Origin: DAITBA01 sp036824005
Lineage (GTDB): Bacteria; Pseudomonadota; Gammaproteobacteria; Burkholderiales; Rhodocyclaceae
Reading direction: 5' to 3'
Assembly (NCBI GenBank): GCA_036824005.1
Contig: DAITBA010000017.1
Coordinates: forward strand, 1-64,000
DNA: 64,000 nucleotides
A model generated the notes under the pieces. The model saw only the letters and a program-made list of their open reading frames with translations, was not told the origin of the DNA and searched no databases. Positions 8,049-16,511 of the stretch are shown one piece after another. The stretch's first letter is position 1, and the number at the start of each line of letters is the position of its first letter. Made by a program: the position numbers and the translations under genes.

Positions 8049-9380
8049 TCAGTCCATGCCGTATGCAAGGCGCAGTAACGTCAGCGGATGCGCCCGCGTG
8101 GCGGTGGTCGTTTCCATTCCCTGCACGATGTGTCGTGAAGCAATCGGACAGTCCGAACTGACGTAGTCCGGGTTGCTCGACGCCATCTGCTTGAAGACCG
8201 GCCTGCCAATCTTCATCGACAGGGCGAAATACTCCTCCTTTACGCCCCACGTTCCGTCGTGGCCCGCGCAGCGTTCGACGGTATTGACCTGCGTACCCGG
8301 CACCAGCTGCAGCGTCTCGCGCGTCTTCTGACCCACGTTCTGGACCCGCGAGTGGCACGGGATGTGGTACGACACCTTGCCCAGCGCCTTTTTGAAGTCC
8401 GTCTTGAGCAGACCGTCTTTGTGGCGCAGGACGAAGTACTCGAAGGGATCGAACATCGCATTGGCGACTTGGCGCACGTCCGCATCGTCCGGAAACATGA
8501 GCGGCAGCTCGCTCTTGTACATGAGTGTGCAGGAAGGCACGGGCGTAAGAATCGCATAGCCCTCGCGCGCCAGCCGGGCAAGGGGCGGAATGTTGATGTT
8601 CTTTAGCCGCTCCACCTCATCGAGGTTGCCCAGTTCAAGCTTGGGCATGCCGCAACACGCTTCCTTCTCGACCAGGACGGCGGGAATTTCGTTGTGCTGC
8701 AAGAGCTTCAGCAGGTCCTGGCCGATGCCCGGTTCGTTGTAGTTTATGTAGCAGGTCGAGAATACCGCGACTTTGCCAGGGGTGCGCTGGCCGTCGCGCG
8801 TCGGGAAACTCGCATTGGCATTGGCCTGGCTGCGGAATTTCCGGCTGGCGTAGGGCGGCAGCCTGCGGTCCTTGTGGATTCCTAGGGCGCTTTGCATCGC
8901 CTTCCGTGCCGCAGAGTTGTTGTTGAGCACGTTTACGGTCTGTGCTACAACCGGGATTGCGGCAAGTTTGCCGATGGCATCGGTGCTGGTCAGCAATTTG
9001 TCGCGCAGGCGCACCTCGCCCTTGCGATACTTGATCGCCTTTGCACGCAACATGAGGTGGGGAAAATCCAGGTTCCATTCATGCGGCGGCACGTAGGGGC
9101 ACTTGGTCATGAAGCACATGTCGCACAGGTAGCACTGGTCCACCACTTCCCAGTACTTGCTCTGCGGCACCCCATCCATCTCACCGGTCGGGCCCTCGTC
9201 CACCAAGTCAAAGAGCTTGGGAAAGGCTGTGCACAGATTTACGCAACGGCGACAACCATGACAGATATCGAACGTGCGGTGCAGTTCAGCGTAGAGCTTT
9301 TGCTCGTCGTAGAAATCGGGGTTCTTCCAGTCCAGGGGATGGCGCTTCGGCGCCTCCAGACTTCCTTCACGTACGGTCAC
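8049..9380 (-). CDS. heterodisulfide reductase-like Fe-S oxidoreductase
   Basis: Soluble iron-sulfur protein of 443 residues related to GlpC and HdrD. Near the N-terminus it has two [4Fe-4S] ferredoxin motifs, Cys40-43-46-50 and Cys83-86-89-94 (CYLCDMCFMTKCP). Further on are two CCG-type cysteine domains, one around EACCGMPK and one around IPCHSR...ERCAGHDGTWG. Such CCG modules bind a non-cubane or 4Fe-4S cluster, or act at a disulfide or quinone. The start is GTG. It is separated from the upstream rubrerythrin gene by a terminator but keeps the same orientation. Electron partner and substrate are unknown. Transfer of electrons to or from rubrerythrin is a reasonable guess. Confidence 0.88.
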   Translation of the reverse strand: MTVREGSLEAPKRHPLDWKNPDFYDEQKLYAELHRTFDICHGCRRCVNLCTAFPKLFDLVDEGPTGEMDGVPQSKYWEVVDQCYLCDMCFMTKCPYVPPHEWNLDFPHLMLRAKAIKYRKGEVRLRDKLLTSTDAIGKLAAIPVVAQTVNVLNNNSAARKAMQSALGIHKDRRLPPYASRKFRSQANANASFPTRDGQRTPGKVAVFSTCYINYNEPGIGQDLLKLLQHNEIPAVLVEKEACCGMPKLELGNLDEVERLKNINIPPLARLAREGYAILTPVPSCTLMYKSELPLMFPDDADVRQVANAMFDPFEYFVLRHKDGLLKTDFKKALGKVSYHIPCHSRVQNVGQKTRETLQLVPGTQVNTVERCAGHDGTWGVKEEYFALSMKIGRPVFKQMASSNPDYVSSDCPIASRHIVQGMETTTATRAHPLTLLRLAYGMD

Positions 9381-9539
9381 AGTTCTGTCCTATCAAGTGC
9401 AAAGGGGGCTTGTCGGACCCGTAACGGCGCCAACCGGCAGGCAGGCGTCCGCGGGCACTTCGCCGCGCACGCGATGTCGCGCTCCGCAGGTCGGCCGGCG
9501 AGCTACGCTCGACCGTCCGGAATGCGGTCAACAAGCGCC

Positions 9540-9560
9540 CGGACGCCCTACGGGCGTCCG
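9540..9560. other. GC-rich inverted repeat
   Basis: CGGACGCCC (9540-9548), 3-nt loop, GGGCGTCCG (9552-9560). It lies immediately past the rubrerythrin terminator, in the 235-bp gap before the Fe-S oxidoreductase. Neither strand has a T tract directly after it, so it is not itself a standard intrinsic terminator. It may be an RNA hairpin protecting a 5' end. Confidence 0.5.
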
Positions 9561-9564
9561 GCCC

Positions 9565-9598
9565 AAAAAATGAGGCGCGGCTCAACCGCGCCTCATTT
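9565..9598 (-). terminator. intrinsic terminator after rubrerythrin
   Basis: 13-bp stem AAATGAGGCGCGG/CCGCGCCTCATTT (9568-9580 with 9586-9598) with a 5-nt loop. On the minus strand it is followed by six Ts (complement of 9565-9570). It sits 18 bp after the rubrerythrin stop. Confidence 0.88.
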
Positions 9599-9615
9599 GT
9601 CCGGCACGCGGAAGG

Positions 9616-10035
9616 TTAGTCCGCCAGCGCGTCCAGGGCTTTCTGAAACCGGTTGGCATGAGACCGCTCAGCCTTTGCCAGGGTCTCGAACCAGTCCGCG
9701 ATTTCCTCGAAGCCTTCCTGTCGCGCTGCCTTCGCCATGCCCGGATACATATCGGTGTACTCGTGGGTTTCTCCGGCAATGGCAGCCTTCAGGTTGTCCC
9801 GCGTACCGCCGAATGGCAATCCGGTCGCCGGATCACCACAAGTTTCCAAATACTCGAGGTGGCCGTGGGCATGCCCCGTTTCACCCTCCGCCGTTGAACG
9901 GAAGACAGCAGCCACATCGTTCTGGCCCTCCACGTCTGCTTTTGCTGCGAAGTAGAGATAGCGCCGATTGGCTTGCGACTCGCCGGCAAATGCGGCTTTC
10001 AGATTGCCTTCGGTTTTCGAGCCTTTCAGTTGCAT
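9616..10035 (-). CDS. rubrerythrin family protein without rubredoxin domain
   Basis: Ferritin-like di-iron protein of 139 residues. Rubrerythrins reduce hydrogen peroxide in anaerobes and micro-aerobes. The four-helix core shows the expected ligands: Glu19 (AGESQANRR), Glu52-x-x-His55 (EGETGH), Glu in AGETHEY and Glu-x-x-His in AERSH. The usual C-terminal rubredoxin domain with two CxxC motifs is absent; there is only one cysteine. Electrons must therefore come from another protein, and the adjacent Fe-S oxidoreductase is the obvious candidate. Start is the ATG at 10035 with a GAGGAGA ribosome site. An inverted repeat lies 58-81 bp upstream. Confidence 0.92.
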   Translation of the reverse strand: MQLKGSKTEGNLKAAFAGESQANRRYLYFAAKADVEGQNDVAAVFRSTAEGETGHAHGHLEYLETCGDPATGLPFGGTRDNLKAAIAGETHEYTDMYPGMAKAARQEGFEEIADWFETLAKAERSHANRFQKALDALAD

Positions 10036-10092
10036 TGCAGTCTCCTCTGACTGGTTAATGTACGTCGGTTTCGGAAGGTGGTTTAGAATTAA

Positions 10093-10116
10093 TCTAATCT
10101 CTAGACGGAGATTAGA
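10093..10116 (-). promoter_or_regulatory. 9-bp inverted repeat, putative operator of rubrerythrin gene
   Basis: Perfect inverted repeat TCTAATCTC (10093-10101), 6-nt spacer, GAGATTAGA (10108-10116). It is set in AT-rich DNA 58-81 bp upstream of the rubrerythrin start, where the core promoter should lie. The architecture suits a dimeric regulator of the Rrf2, Fur or MarR type. I could not match it to a named consensus. No T tract follows, so it does not look like a terminator. Confidence 0.6.
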
Positions 10117-10196
10117 CTGGTGAAGCGCCGCTGTCAAGGCATTTCGACGTTCGGCGCAGGTACGAGCGTCCGGGCGCGACCCGCCGGCCAGGGTAC

Positions 10197-10799
10197 TCAG
10201 TTTTGGCCGGCAATCGCCGCTTCAATCTCGGCAAACGTCCGCGCTACCTCGGTAGCGTTGAGTGCGATACCGAGCTGGCGGGCAATCTGCGAGGCCGAGA
10301 AAATGCCGCGAATCATCTGGCGGCCACCGGCCACCGTCGTGGTCACAAGCGCGTGCTGGCGCCCGGAATTGCGCAGCGTCGCCACGACGTGCCCCACGTC
10401 GGCGCGCAGCACCTCGCCCAGGTCAAGCGCGTCCAGTTTCGCAGAGGGCGTCATCACATCGCCCACGACTACTTCGTCATGCCGCACGCCACGCTCGCGG
10501 ACAATCTGCAGCGGCTTCTCACCAAGGATGTCCGCCGAGGTAACCAGTCCAACCACGCGCCGATCCTCGGTGGTCACCAGCAGTGACCTGACTCCCCGCA
10601 GGATCATTGCCTGATTCGCCTCGGCCAGCGCTGTATCGGGATTGATCGTGGCTGCGGGCACCCGGCGCAGGTCGGTCATGACCTCGATCGCCGGCGTATC
10701 GGCGCGCACACGTTGCGGATCATAGGCATCCGGCAGGATGTAGCCGACGTCCGCCGCGAGCTTTATCTGGGGCAGCGCGTTATAGGCATCTCGTTTCAT
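10197..10799 (-). CDS. CBS domain-containing protein
   Basis: Stand-alone CBS-domain protein of 200 residues. Two CBS motifs can be seen, at about 40-100 (VPAATINPDTALAEANQAM...VGLVTSADIL) and about 110-185 (VMTPSAKLDALDLGEV...IRGIFSASQIA). Paired CBS domains usually bind adenine nucleotides or S-adenosylmethionine and act as energy sensors. No effector domain is attached. It starts at an ATG with GGAGA upstream and has its own transcription unit, ending 162 bp before the rubrerythrin gene. Its partner is unknown. Confidence 0.85.
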   Translation of the reverse strand: MKRDAYNALPQIKLAADVGYILPDAYDPQRVRADTPAIEVMTDLRRVPAATINPDTALAEANQAMILRGVRSLLVTTEDRRVVGLVTSADILGEKPLQIVRERGVRHDEVVVGDVMTPSAKLDALDLGEVLRADVGHVVATLRNSGRQHALVTTTVAGGRQMIRGIFSASQIARQLGIALNATEVARTFAEIEAAIAGQN

Positions 10800-11122
10800 T
10801 TGGGGGTCTCCAGGCTCTTGGCTGTTTCCGCACGCTTTCCAAGGGGGGAAAAGCCATTTCCGTCACAGCAACCTCGTCAGGGCGGACTTGACGTGCCGCG
10901 TGCCGAACCGACAGCCGTGGCATCTCGTATGGTTGGACTGTCGCTTCCGCGTAGCCGACGCGCCAACGCGATGCCCCCGGCTGACCCGTCTCCAGGCAAA
11001 GCGCGTCCGTGCGATCGTGTCGCGCGCGTCGCGGGGCACAAGGAGGCGCCTGGAACACAAAGGCTCGGCCGAATGGGTGCGGGACAACATGCACAGGTCC
11101 AAAGCGCAGCCCTAGCATCCTG
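10800..11122. other. intergenic region, no gene recognised
   Basis: About 320 bp between the CBS gene and rppH, both on the minus strand. Several open frames cross it, but none has a recognisable protein sequence or a ribosome site. I see no convincing terminator for rppH and no clear promoter for the CBS gene. Confidence 0.6.
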
Positions 11123-11674
11123 CTATCCGTCCTCGCGCGGCGGCGTCGGGCACGCCGGCGCCTGCGCATGGCGTTGCCATTTCGGTGTCCTGTCGCGGGT
11201 TCGGTTGAATAGCAGCCGAGCGAGTTCCGTCAGGGCCTGTTGATAGACGGGGCGCTTGAATTCGATCACGGCATCCAGAGGAACCCAGTACTCGCTCCAC
11301 CGCCAGGCATCGAACTCAGGATGATCGCTGGCGCGCAAGCATACGTCACAGTCACGCCCGGTCAGCCGCAGCAGATACCAAATTTGCTTCTGGCCGCGAT
11401 AGGTGCTGCGCCACTCGCGTTTGACCCACTGCTTGGGCACGTCATAACGCAGCCACTCGCGCGTGCGCCCAAGAATCCTGACATGTTCGGGCCGCAGACC
11501 GATTTCCTCGAACAACTCGCGATACATTGCCTGCTCGGGCGACTCGCCGTGCTTGATTCCGCCCTGAGGAAACTGCCAGGCGTGCTCTCGTATTCGCTTG
11601 CCCCAGAAGACCTCGTTTCTGCTGTTTACCAGAACAATGCCGACGTTCGGGCGGTATCCGTCCCGGTCGAGCAT
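11123..11674 (-). CDS. rppH: RNA pyrophosphohydrolase RppH
   Basis: Nudix hydrolase that removes pyrophosphate from 5'-triphosphorylated mRNA and so starts 5'-end-dependent decay. The 183-residue protein begins MLDRDGYRPNVGIV, typical of RppH. The Nudix box spans 38-60 (GGIKHGESPEQAMYRELFEE), followed by the RppH-specific tryptophan-rich segment (YDVPKQW, YRGQKQIWYLL). The last 25 residues are a variable polar tail. Divergent from proS across a 213-bp gap. Confidence 0.95.
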   Translation of the reverse strand: MLDRDGYRPNVGIVLVNSRNEVFWGKRIREHAWQFPQGGIKHGESPEQAMYRELFEEIGLRPEHVRILGRTREWLRYDVPKQWVKREWRSTYRGQKQIWYLLRLTGRDCDVCLRASDHPEFDAWRWSEYWVPLDAVIEFKRPVYQQALTELARLLFNRTRDRTPKWQRHAQAPACPTPPREDG

Positions 11675-11887
11675 GGTTTAACCTGCGAGAATCGTTTGAT
11701 CGCACTGATTCTTCCACAATTCCCATGCATTGGAAAGCGCGGCGCCCGGCGCGGCCCGGTGCCGGTTAGACCGCCGCCAGGAAGGCCAATGGAGGCCGGT
11801 AGCTGCGCTAAAATGATGGTTCTTTGGTGTCCTTGTCATCCCCGAAACCTACGCGCCGTCGTCCTTTATCCACCCCACACATCATCT

Positions 11888-13609
11888 ATGCGCGCCTCCC
11901 GGTTTTTTATCGCGACTCTGAAAGAAGCCCCCGCCGACGCCGAGATCATCAGCCACCGACTGATGCTACGGGCCGGGCTGATCAAGCGCCTAGCCGGCGG
12001 CATCTACACGTGGATGCCCCTGGGTCTGCGGGTGCTGCGCAAAGTCGAAACCATCGTGCGGGAGGAGATGAACCGAAGCGGCGCCATTGAACTGCTCATG
12101 CCGGCGGTGCAGCCGGCAGAGCTGTGGCAGGAATCGGGGCGCTGGCAGCAGTACGGCCCGGAGTTGCTCCGCCTCAAGGATCGCCACCAGCGCGATTTCT
12201 GCGTCGGCCCGACTCACGAAGAGGTCATTACCGATGTGGTTCGCCGCGAAGTCAAGAGTTACCGCCAACTGCCCCGGCATTTCTACCAGATCCAGACCAA
12301 GTTCCGCGATGAAATCCGGCCCCGCTTCGGCGTCATGCGCGGCCGCGAGTTCCTGATGAAAGATGGCTACTCCTTCCACGCCAGCTACGAATGTCTGCAG
12401 CGCGAATACCGCAACATGCACGACACTTACTCGCGCATCTTCACCCGGCTCGGCCTCAAGTTCCGCGCCGTGGCGGCCGATACCGGCTCCATCGGTGGCA
12501 CGGGTTCGCACGAATTCCATGTATTGGCGGAGTCCGGTGAAGACGCCATCGCTTTCTGCCCCCAGTCCGAGTATGCCGCCAACGTCGAACTGGCCGAGGC
12601 ACTTGGGCCGACCGCCCCGCGCAATGGACACACGCAGGAGATGAAGAATGTAGCAACCCCGGGCAAGACCCGCTGCGAAGATGTCGCCGAACTGCTTGGC
12701 TTGCCGCTTACTTCAACGGTAAAGGCGATTGCCGTGATGCACGACGACGATTTCCATCTCCTGTTGATTCGCGGCGACCACACCCTGAACGAGGTGAAAG
12801 TCAGCAAGATCCCATTCCTGTCGCCGTTTCGCTTCGCCACGGACAAGGAAATCGAGGATCGCCTCGGCTGCCGCCCGGGCTACATTGGACCGGTTGGTAT
12901 CGCCGATAGTATCTCCATCATCGCGGACCGCACCGTCGCCTGCATGAGCGATTTCGTCTGCGGCGCAAACGAGGCCGGCTTCCACCTGACCGGAGTTAAC
13001 TGGGTACGGGACGTGCGCGAGCCTGACTGTGTCTTCGACATCCGCAACGTCGTCGCCGGCGATCCGAGCCCCGACGGCAACGGAACGCTGGAGATTTGCC
13101 GCGGCATCGAGGTGGGACACATCTTTCAGCTGCGCACGAAGTATTCCGAGGCGATGAAGGCAACATTCCTCGACGAGTCCGGTCAGCCGCGTGTCATGGA
13201 AATGGGTTGCTACGGGATCGGCGTGTCACGCATCGTCGGCGCCGCCATCGAACAGAACTACGACGAGAAGGGGATCATCTTCCCCCAGGCGATTGCGCCC
13301 TTCGAAGTGGCGATCGTGCCGATTGGCATGGCCAAGAGCGAAGCGGTGCAGCGTACAGCGCAATCCGTCTACGACGAATTGCTGGCCGCGGGCGCCGACC
13401 TGCTACTGGATGATCGCGACGAACGACCCGGCGTGATGTTCGCGGACATGGAATTGATGGGTATTCCCCATCGCATTGTCATCGGCGAGCGCGGTCTCAG
13501 GGACGGCACAGTGGAGTACCAGGGGCGACGCGACGACGCCGCCCAACGCGTTGCGCTGGACCAGATTGGCGCTTTTGTGCGGGAGAAGCTGTGCGCGGCC
13601 TCTGCCTAG
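11888..13609 (+). CDS. proS: prolyl-tRNA synthetase
   Basis: Class II synthetase of 573 residues that charges tRNA-Pro. The N-terminus MRASRFFIATLKEAPADAE is that of bacterial ProRS. Class II motif 2 (FRDEIRPRFGVMRGREFLMKD) is visible, the middle holds a YbaK-like editing insertion (residues about 230-400), and the C-terminal anticodon-binding domain starts near AIAPFEVAIVPIG. The frame is open for 216 codons upstream, but this ATG matches the family. It overlaps the next gene by 19 bp. A TAAAAT sequence at 11809-11814 could be the -10, with no good -35. Confidence 0.96.
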   Translation: MRASRFFIATLKEAPADAEIISHRLMLRAGLIKRLAGGIYTWMPLGLRVLRKVETIVREEMNRSGAIELLMPAVQPAELWQESGRWQQYGPELLRLKDRHQRDFCVGPTHEEVITDVVRREVKSYRQLPRHFYQIQTKFRDEIRPRFGVMRGREFLMKDGYSFHASYECLQREYRNMHDTYSRIFTRLGLKFRAVAADTGSIGGTGSHEFHVLAESGEDAIAFCPQSEYAANVELAEALGPTAPRNGHTQEMKNVATPGKTRCEDVAELLGLPLTSTVKAIAVMHDDDFHLLLIRGDHTLNEVKVSKIPFLSPFRFATDKEIEDRLGCRPGYIGPVGIADSISIIADRTVACMSDFVCGANEAGFHLTGVNWVRDVREPDCVFDIRNVVAGDPSPDGNGTLEICRGIEVGHIFQLRTKYSEAMKATFLDESGQPRVMEMGCYGIGVSRIVGAAIEQNYDEKGIIFPQAIAPFEVAIVPIGMAKSEAVQRTAQSVYDELLAAGADLLLDDRDERPGVMFADMELMGIPHRIVIGERGLRDGTVEYQGRRDDAAQRVALDQIGAFVREKLCAASA

Positions 13610-14196
13610 TTCTTGCGCTGCTTGGCCTACTCCCCTGGGGATCGGCATTTGCCGGCGCGCAGCAATATGAGCCGCTGGCGGCGAGCGTTCAGGCATCGTT
13701 GTCGCGCACGATTGCCGATCGGCCGCCCACCACCACATCATTCGCGACATCGCAGGAGGCGGTGGAATGGCTGGTGGAGATGTCGCGCCGCCTTGAACAA
13801 CGGATGCCCGATCGCACGGCGCGCATCGAGTTCCTGCGCACGCTCCACTATGAAGCTACTCGTGCCGGCCTCGATCCGCAACTCGTGCTCGGACTGATCC
13901 ACGTCGAAAGTGGTTTCCGCAAATACGCCGTGTCCAGCGCCAGCGCACGGGGCTACATGCAGGTGATGCCGTTCTGGCTAAACCTGATCGGCAAACCGGA
14001 CCACAATCTCTTTCACATGCGCACCAATCTGCGCTACGGCTGCACGATCCTGCGCCACTATCTAGACATCGAACGAGGCGACCTCTACCGCGCGCTGGGC
14101 CGCTACAACGGCAGCCTGGGCAAGCCCGAGTATCCGAATATGGTGCTCGGCGCCTGGCGCCAGTGGGGCTACGCCACGAAACTCGCGCAACGCTAG
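13591..14196 (+). CDS. lytic transglycosylase (SLT family)
   Basis: Predicted periplasmic muramidase that cleaves peptidoglycan between MurNAc and GlcNAc, giving anhydro ends. The 201-residue protein has a signal peptide (residues 1-22) and an SLT domain with catalytic Glu106 in HVESGF, followed by the GYMQVMP and RYNGS motifs of the family. The start is GTG, inside the last 19 bp of proS, so translation is probably coupled. It converges on ffh with an 11-bp gap. Confidence 0.9.
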   Translation: MRGLCLVLALLGLLPWGSAFAGAQQYEPLAASVQASLSRTIADRPPTTTSFATSQEAVEWLVEMSRRLEQRMPDRTARIEFLRTLHYEATRAGLDPQLVLGLIHVESGFRKYAVSSASARGYMQVMPFWLNLIGKPDHNLFHMRTNLRYGCTILRHYLDIERGDLYRALGRYNGSLGKPEYPNMVLGAWRQWGYATKLAQR

Positions 14197-14207
14197 CAGC
14201 CGGCGCG

Positions 14208-15563
14208 TCAGCGCATGCCGGGCAGCATGCCCTTCATGCCGCGCATCAGTTTCTGCAGCCCGCCCTTGGAAAACTGTTTCATCACCTTTTGCGTCTGTTC
14301 GAACTGATTGAGCAGGCGGTTGACTTCCTGGACAGATACTCCGGCCCCGGCCGCAATGCGACGCTTGCGCGACGCCTTGATGACCTCAGGCTTGGCGCGC
14401 TCGCCCGGCGTCATCGAATTGATGATGCCCTCGACGCGACGAATTGCCTGGTCGTCGATCTGCCCCTGGGCCTGACTCGCAGCCTGGGCGAACTGCGCCG
14501 GAAGCTTCTCCAACAATGACGACAGGCCGCCCATCTTGCGCATCTGTGCGATCTGGTCTCTAAAATCGTTCAAGTCAAAACCCTTGCCGGTCTTGAGCTT
14601 GCGCGCGAACTCCTGAGCTTTCTGCTCGTCGACGCTTTTCTTTGCCTCCTCGACCAACCCCAGGATGTCGCCCATGCCAAGAATGCGCGATGCCATGCGC
14701 TCGGGATGGAACTCCTCGATCCCGTTGAGCTTTTCACCGATGCCGGCGAACTTCAGCGGCTTGCCCGTGACGTGGCGTACTGACAGCGCCGCCCCGCCGC
14801 GGGAGTCGCCGTCGAGCTTGGTAAGTATGACGCCGGTCAGCGGCAGCGCATCGTTGAACGCCTTGGCGGTGTTTACCGCGTCCTGTCCTTGCATCGCATC
14901 GACCACGAACAGCGTTTCAACGGGATTCAAAGCCGCATGCAGAGCCGCCACCTCGCGCATCATTGCCTCGTCGATGGCGAGCCGCCCGGCGGTGTCCACG
15001 AGCAGGACTTCGTAGTAATGCTTTCGGGCGTAATCCAGCGCCGCCAGGGCGATGTCCTCGGGCCGCTGTTCGCCATGGGACGGGAAAAAGTCCATCCCCG
15101 CTTGCCCGGCAACCAACCGCAACTGATCAATCGCCGCGGGTCGGTAGACGTCGCAGCTCACCGCAAGCACCTTCTTCTTCATGCGCTCCGCGAGCAGTTT
15201 GCCCAGCTTGCCGGTGGTGGTCGTCTTCCCCGTTCCCTGCAATCCGGCCATCAGGATGACCGCCGGTGGCTGCGTCGCCAGGTTCAAGCCGCTCTGCACC
15301 CCGCCCATGAGGGCGGTAAGCTCGTGGTGCACGACGCCGATCAACGCCTGACCTGGGGTCAGGCTGCCGATGACCTCCTGCCCCAGCGCTTTCTCCTTGA
15401 TGCGCGCAATGAGATCCTTGACGACCGGCAGCGCCACGTCGGCCTCCAACAACGCCAGGCGTACTTCGCGCAATGCCTCGCCAATGTTCTCCTCCGTGAG
15501 GCGAGCGTGGCCGCGAACCGTCTTGACGACTTTGGCCAGGCGCTGAGTAAGGTTGTCTAGCAT
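14208..15563 (-). CDS. ffh: signal recognition particle protein Ffh
   Basis: GTPase of the signal recognition particle; it binds signal sequences and 4.5S RNA and targets nascent membrane proteins to FtsY/SecYEG. The 451-residue protein has the N domain, the G domain with P-loop GLQGTGKT (107-114), DTAGRL and TKLDGDSRGG, and a methionine-rich M domain at the C-terminus that ends MRGMKGMLPGMR. Divergent from the ccsA-like gene across 40 bp. Confidence 0.97.
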   Translation of the reverse strand: MLDNLTQRLAKVVKTVRGHARLTEENIGEALREVRLALLEADVALPVVKDLIARIKEKALGQEVIGSLTPGQALIGVVHHELTALMGGVQSGLNLATQPPAVILMAGLQGTGKTTTTGKLGKLLAERMKKKVLAVSCDVYRPAAIDQLRLVAGQAGMDFFPSHGEQRPEDIALAALDYARKHYYEVLLVDTAGRLAIDEAMMREVAALHAALNPVETLFVVDAMQGQDAVNTAKAFNDALPLTGVILTKLDGDSRGGAALSVRHVTGKPLKFAGIGEKLNGIEEFHPERMASRILGMGDILGLVEEAKKSVDEQKAQEFARKLKTGKGFDLNDFRDQIAQMRKMGGLSSLLEKLPAQFAQAASQAQGQIDDQAIRRVEGIINSMTPGERAKPEVIKASRKRRIAAGAGVSVQEVNRLLNQFEQTQKVMKQFSKGGLQKLMRGMKGMLPGMR

Positions 15564-15603
15564 GATCGTCGGTTTGCTGCGGGAATGGTTGTAGACTAAC
15601 GGG

Positions 15604-16428
15604 ATGCTGGCAATTCTACTGCATCTGCTGCCCGCCTCCCTGTACGCCCTGCTGGCGTTCCACTTCTGGCACCGTCGCCGCGATTCGGGCGTCGCCGCGC
15701 CGCGATTTGGCCTGCATCTCTGGGAGCGGCTCCTGCTGCTGGCGGCGATCGCCTTGCAGGGAATGGGGCTCTATGGCGACCTGTTCCCAGGCGACGCGAT
15801 GCACTTCGGGTTTGGCTATGCGCTGGCCCTGACGCTTTGGCTCGCGCTGGTCGTATATTGGATCGAAACCTTCTACACCCGGCTGGAGGGTCTGCAGACG
15901 CTGGTCCTGCCCATCGCCGCCTTGTGCGCGATTCTGCCGCTGATGTTTCCCGCCCAGCACACGTTGAGCAATGTCGGCTCGCTCGTCTTCCGTGCCCACT
16001 TCACCATGGCGATGCTAGCCTACAGCCTGTTCACTCTTGCAGCGCTGCACGCGCTGCTCATGGCCGCGGCGGAACGCCGCCTGCATCGCGGCCGACTATC
16101 GCGGGCATTGGCGAGCCTGCCGCCCCTGCTTGTCATGGAATCGCTGCTGTTCCGCCTGATCGCCATCGCCTTCGTCATGCTGACGCTCACATTGGCCACG
16201 GGCATCGTTTTCTCCGAAACGCTTTTCGGCAAGGCCCTGGCCTTCAATCACAAGACACTATTTGCCATGCTGTCCTGGGTGATATTCGCAGCACTGCTGG
16301 TCGGGCGCCATGGCTATGGCTGGCGCGGGCGCAAGGCGCTGCGCTGGACGCTGGCGGGTTTCATCGCCCTGCTACTGGCGTATGTTGGCAGTCGCTTCGT
16401 CCTGGAAGTGATCCTCGGGCGCACTTGA
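15604..16428 (+). CDS. CcsA-like cytochrome c assembly membrane protein
   Basis: Integral membrane protein of 274 residues with about eight hydrophobic segments, belonging to the CcsA/CcmC/HemX (YpjD) family. Conserved histidines in the loops (for example HFTMAML and FNHKTLFAML) are candidate haem ligands. Betaproteobacterial copies at this position beside ffh are usually annotated as inner-membrane protein YpjD or cytochrome c assembly protein. Its exact role is not established. It lacks the long tryptophan-rich WWD domain of true CcsA, so I do not assign haem ligation. Confidence 0.85.
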   Translation: MLAILLHLLPASLYALLAFHFWHRRRDSGVAAPRFGLHLWERLLLLAAIALQGMGLYGDLFPGDAMHFGFGYALALTLWLALVVYWIETFYTRLEGLQTLVLPIAALCAILPLMFPAQHTLSNVGSLVFRAHFTMAMLAYSLFTLAALHALLMAAAERRLHRGRLSRALASLPPLLVMESLLFRLIAIAFVMLTLTLATGIVFSETLFGKALAFNHKTLFAMLSWVIFAALLVGRHGYGWRGRKALRWTLAGFIALLLAYVGSRFVLEVILGRT

Positions 16429-16511
16429 GCGGGTAACGCTCTGCCGCGCCTTGACAGGCGCATGGGGCGTCGGAATACTCTGCACTTCGACACTGCTGCG
16501 CACCGACCCCC

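Noticed and set aside
8892..10058. 388-codon plus-strand frame across the rubrerythrin/Fe-S region
   Set aside because: It crosses two real genes, two hairpins and an intergenic gap; low-complexity basic product.
11240..11887. N-terminal extension of proS by 216 codons
   Set aside because: The extra part is antisense to rppH, and the ProRS family begins at MRASRFF.
14197..14207. Terminator between the lytic transglycosylase and ffh
   Set aside because: Only 11 bp lie between the stops and no stem with a T tract is visible.
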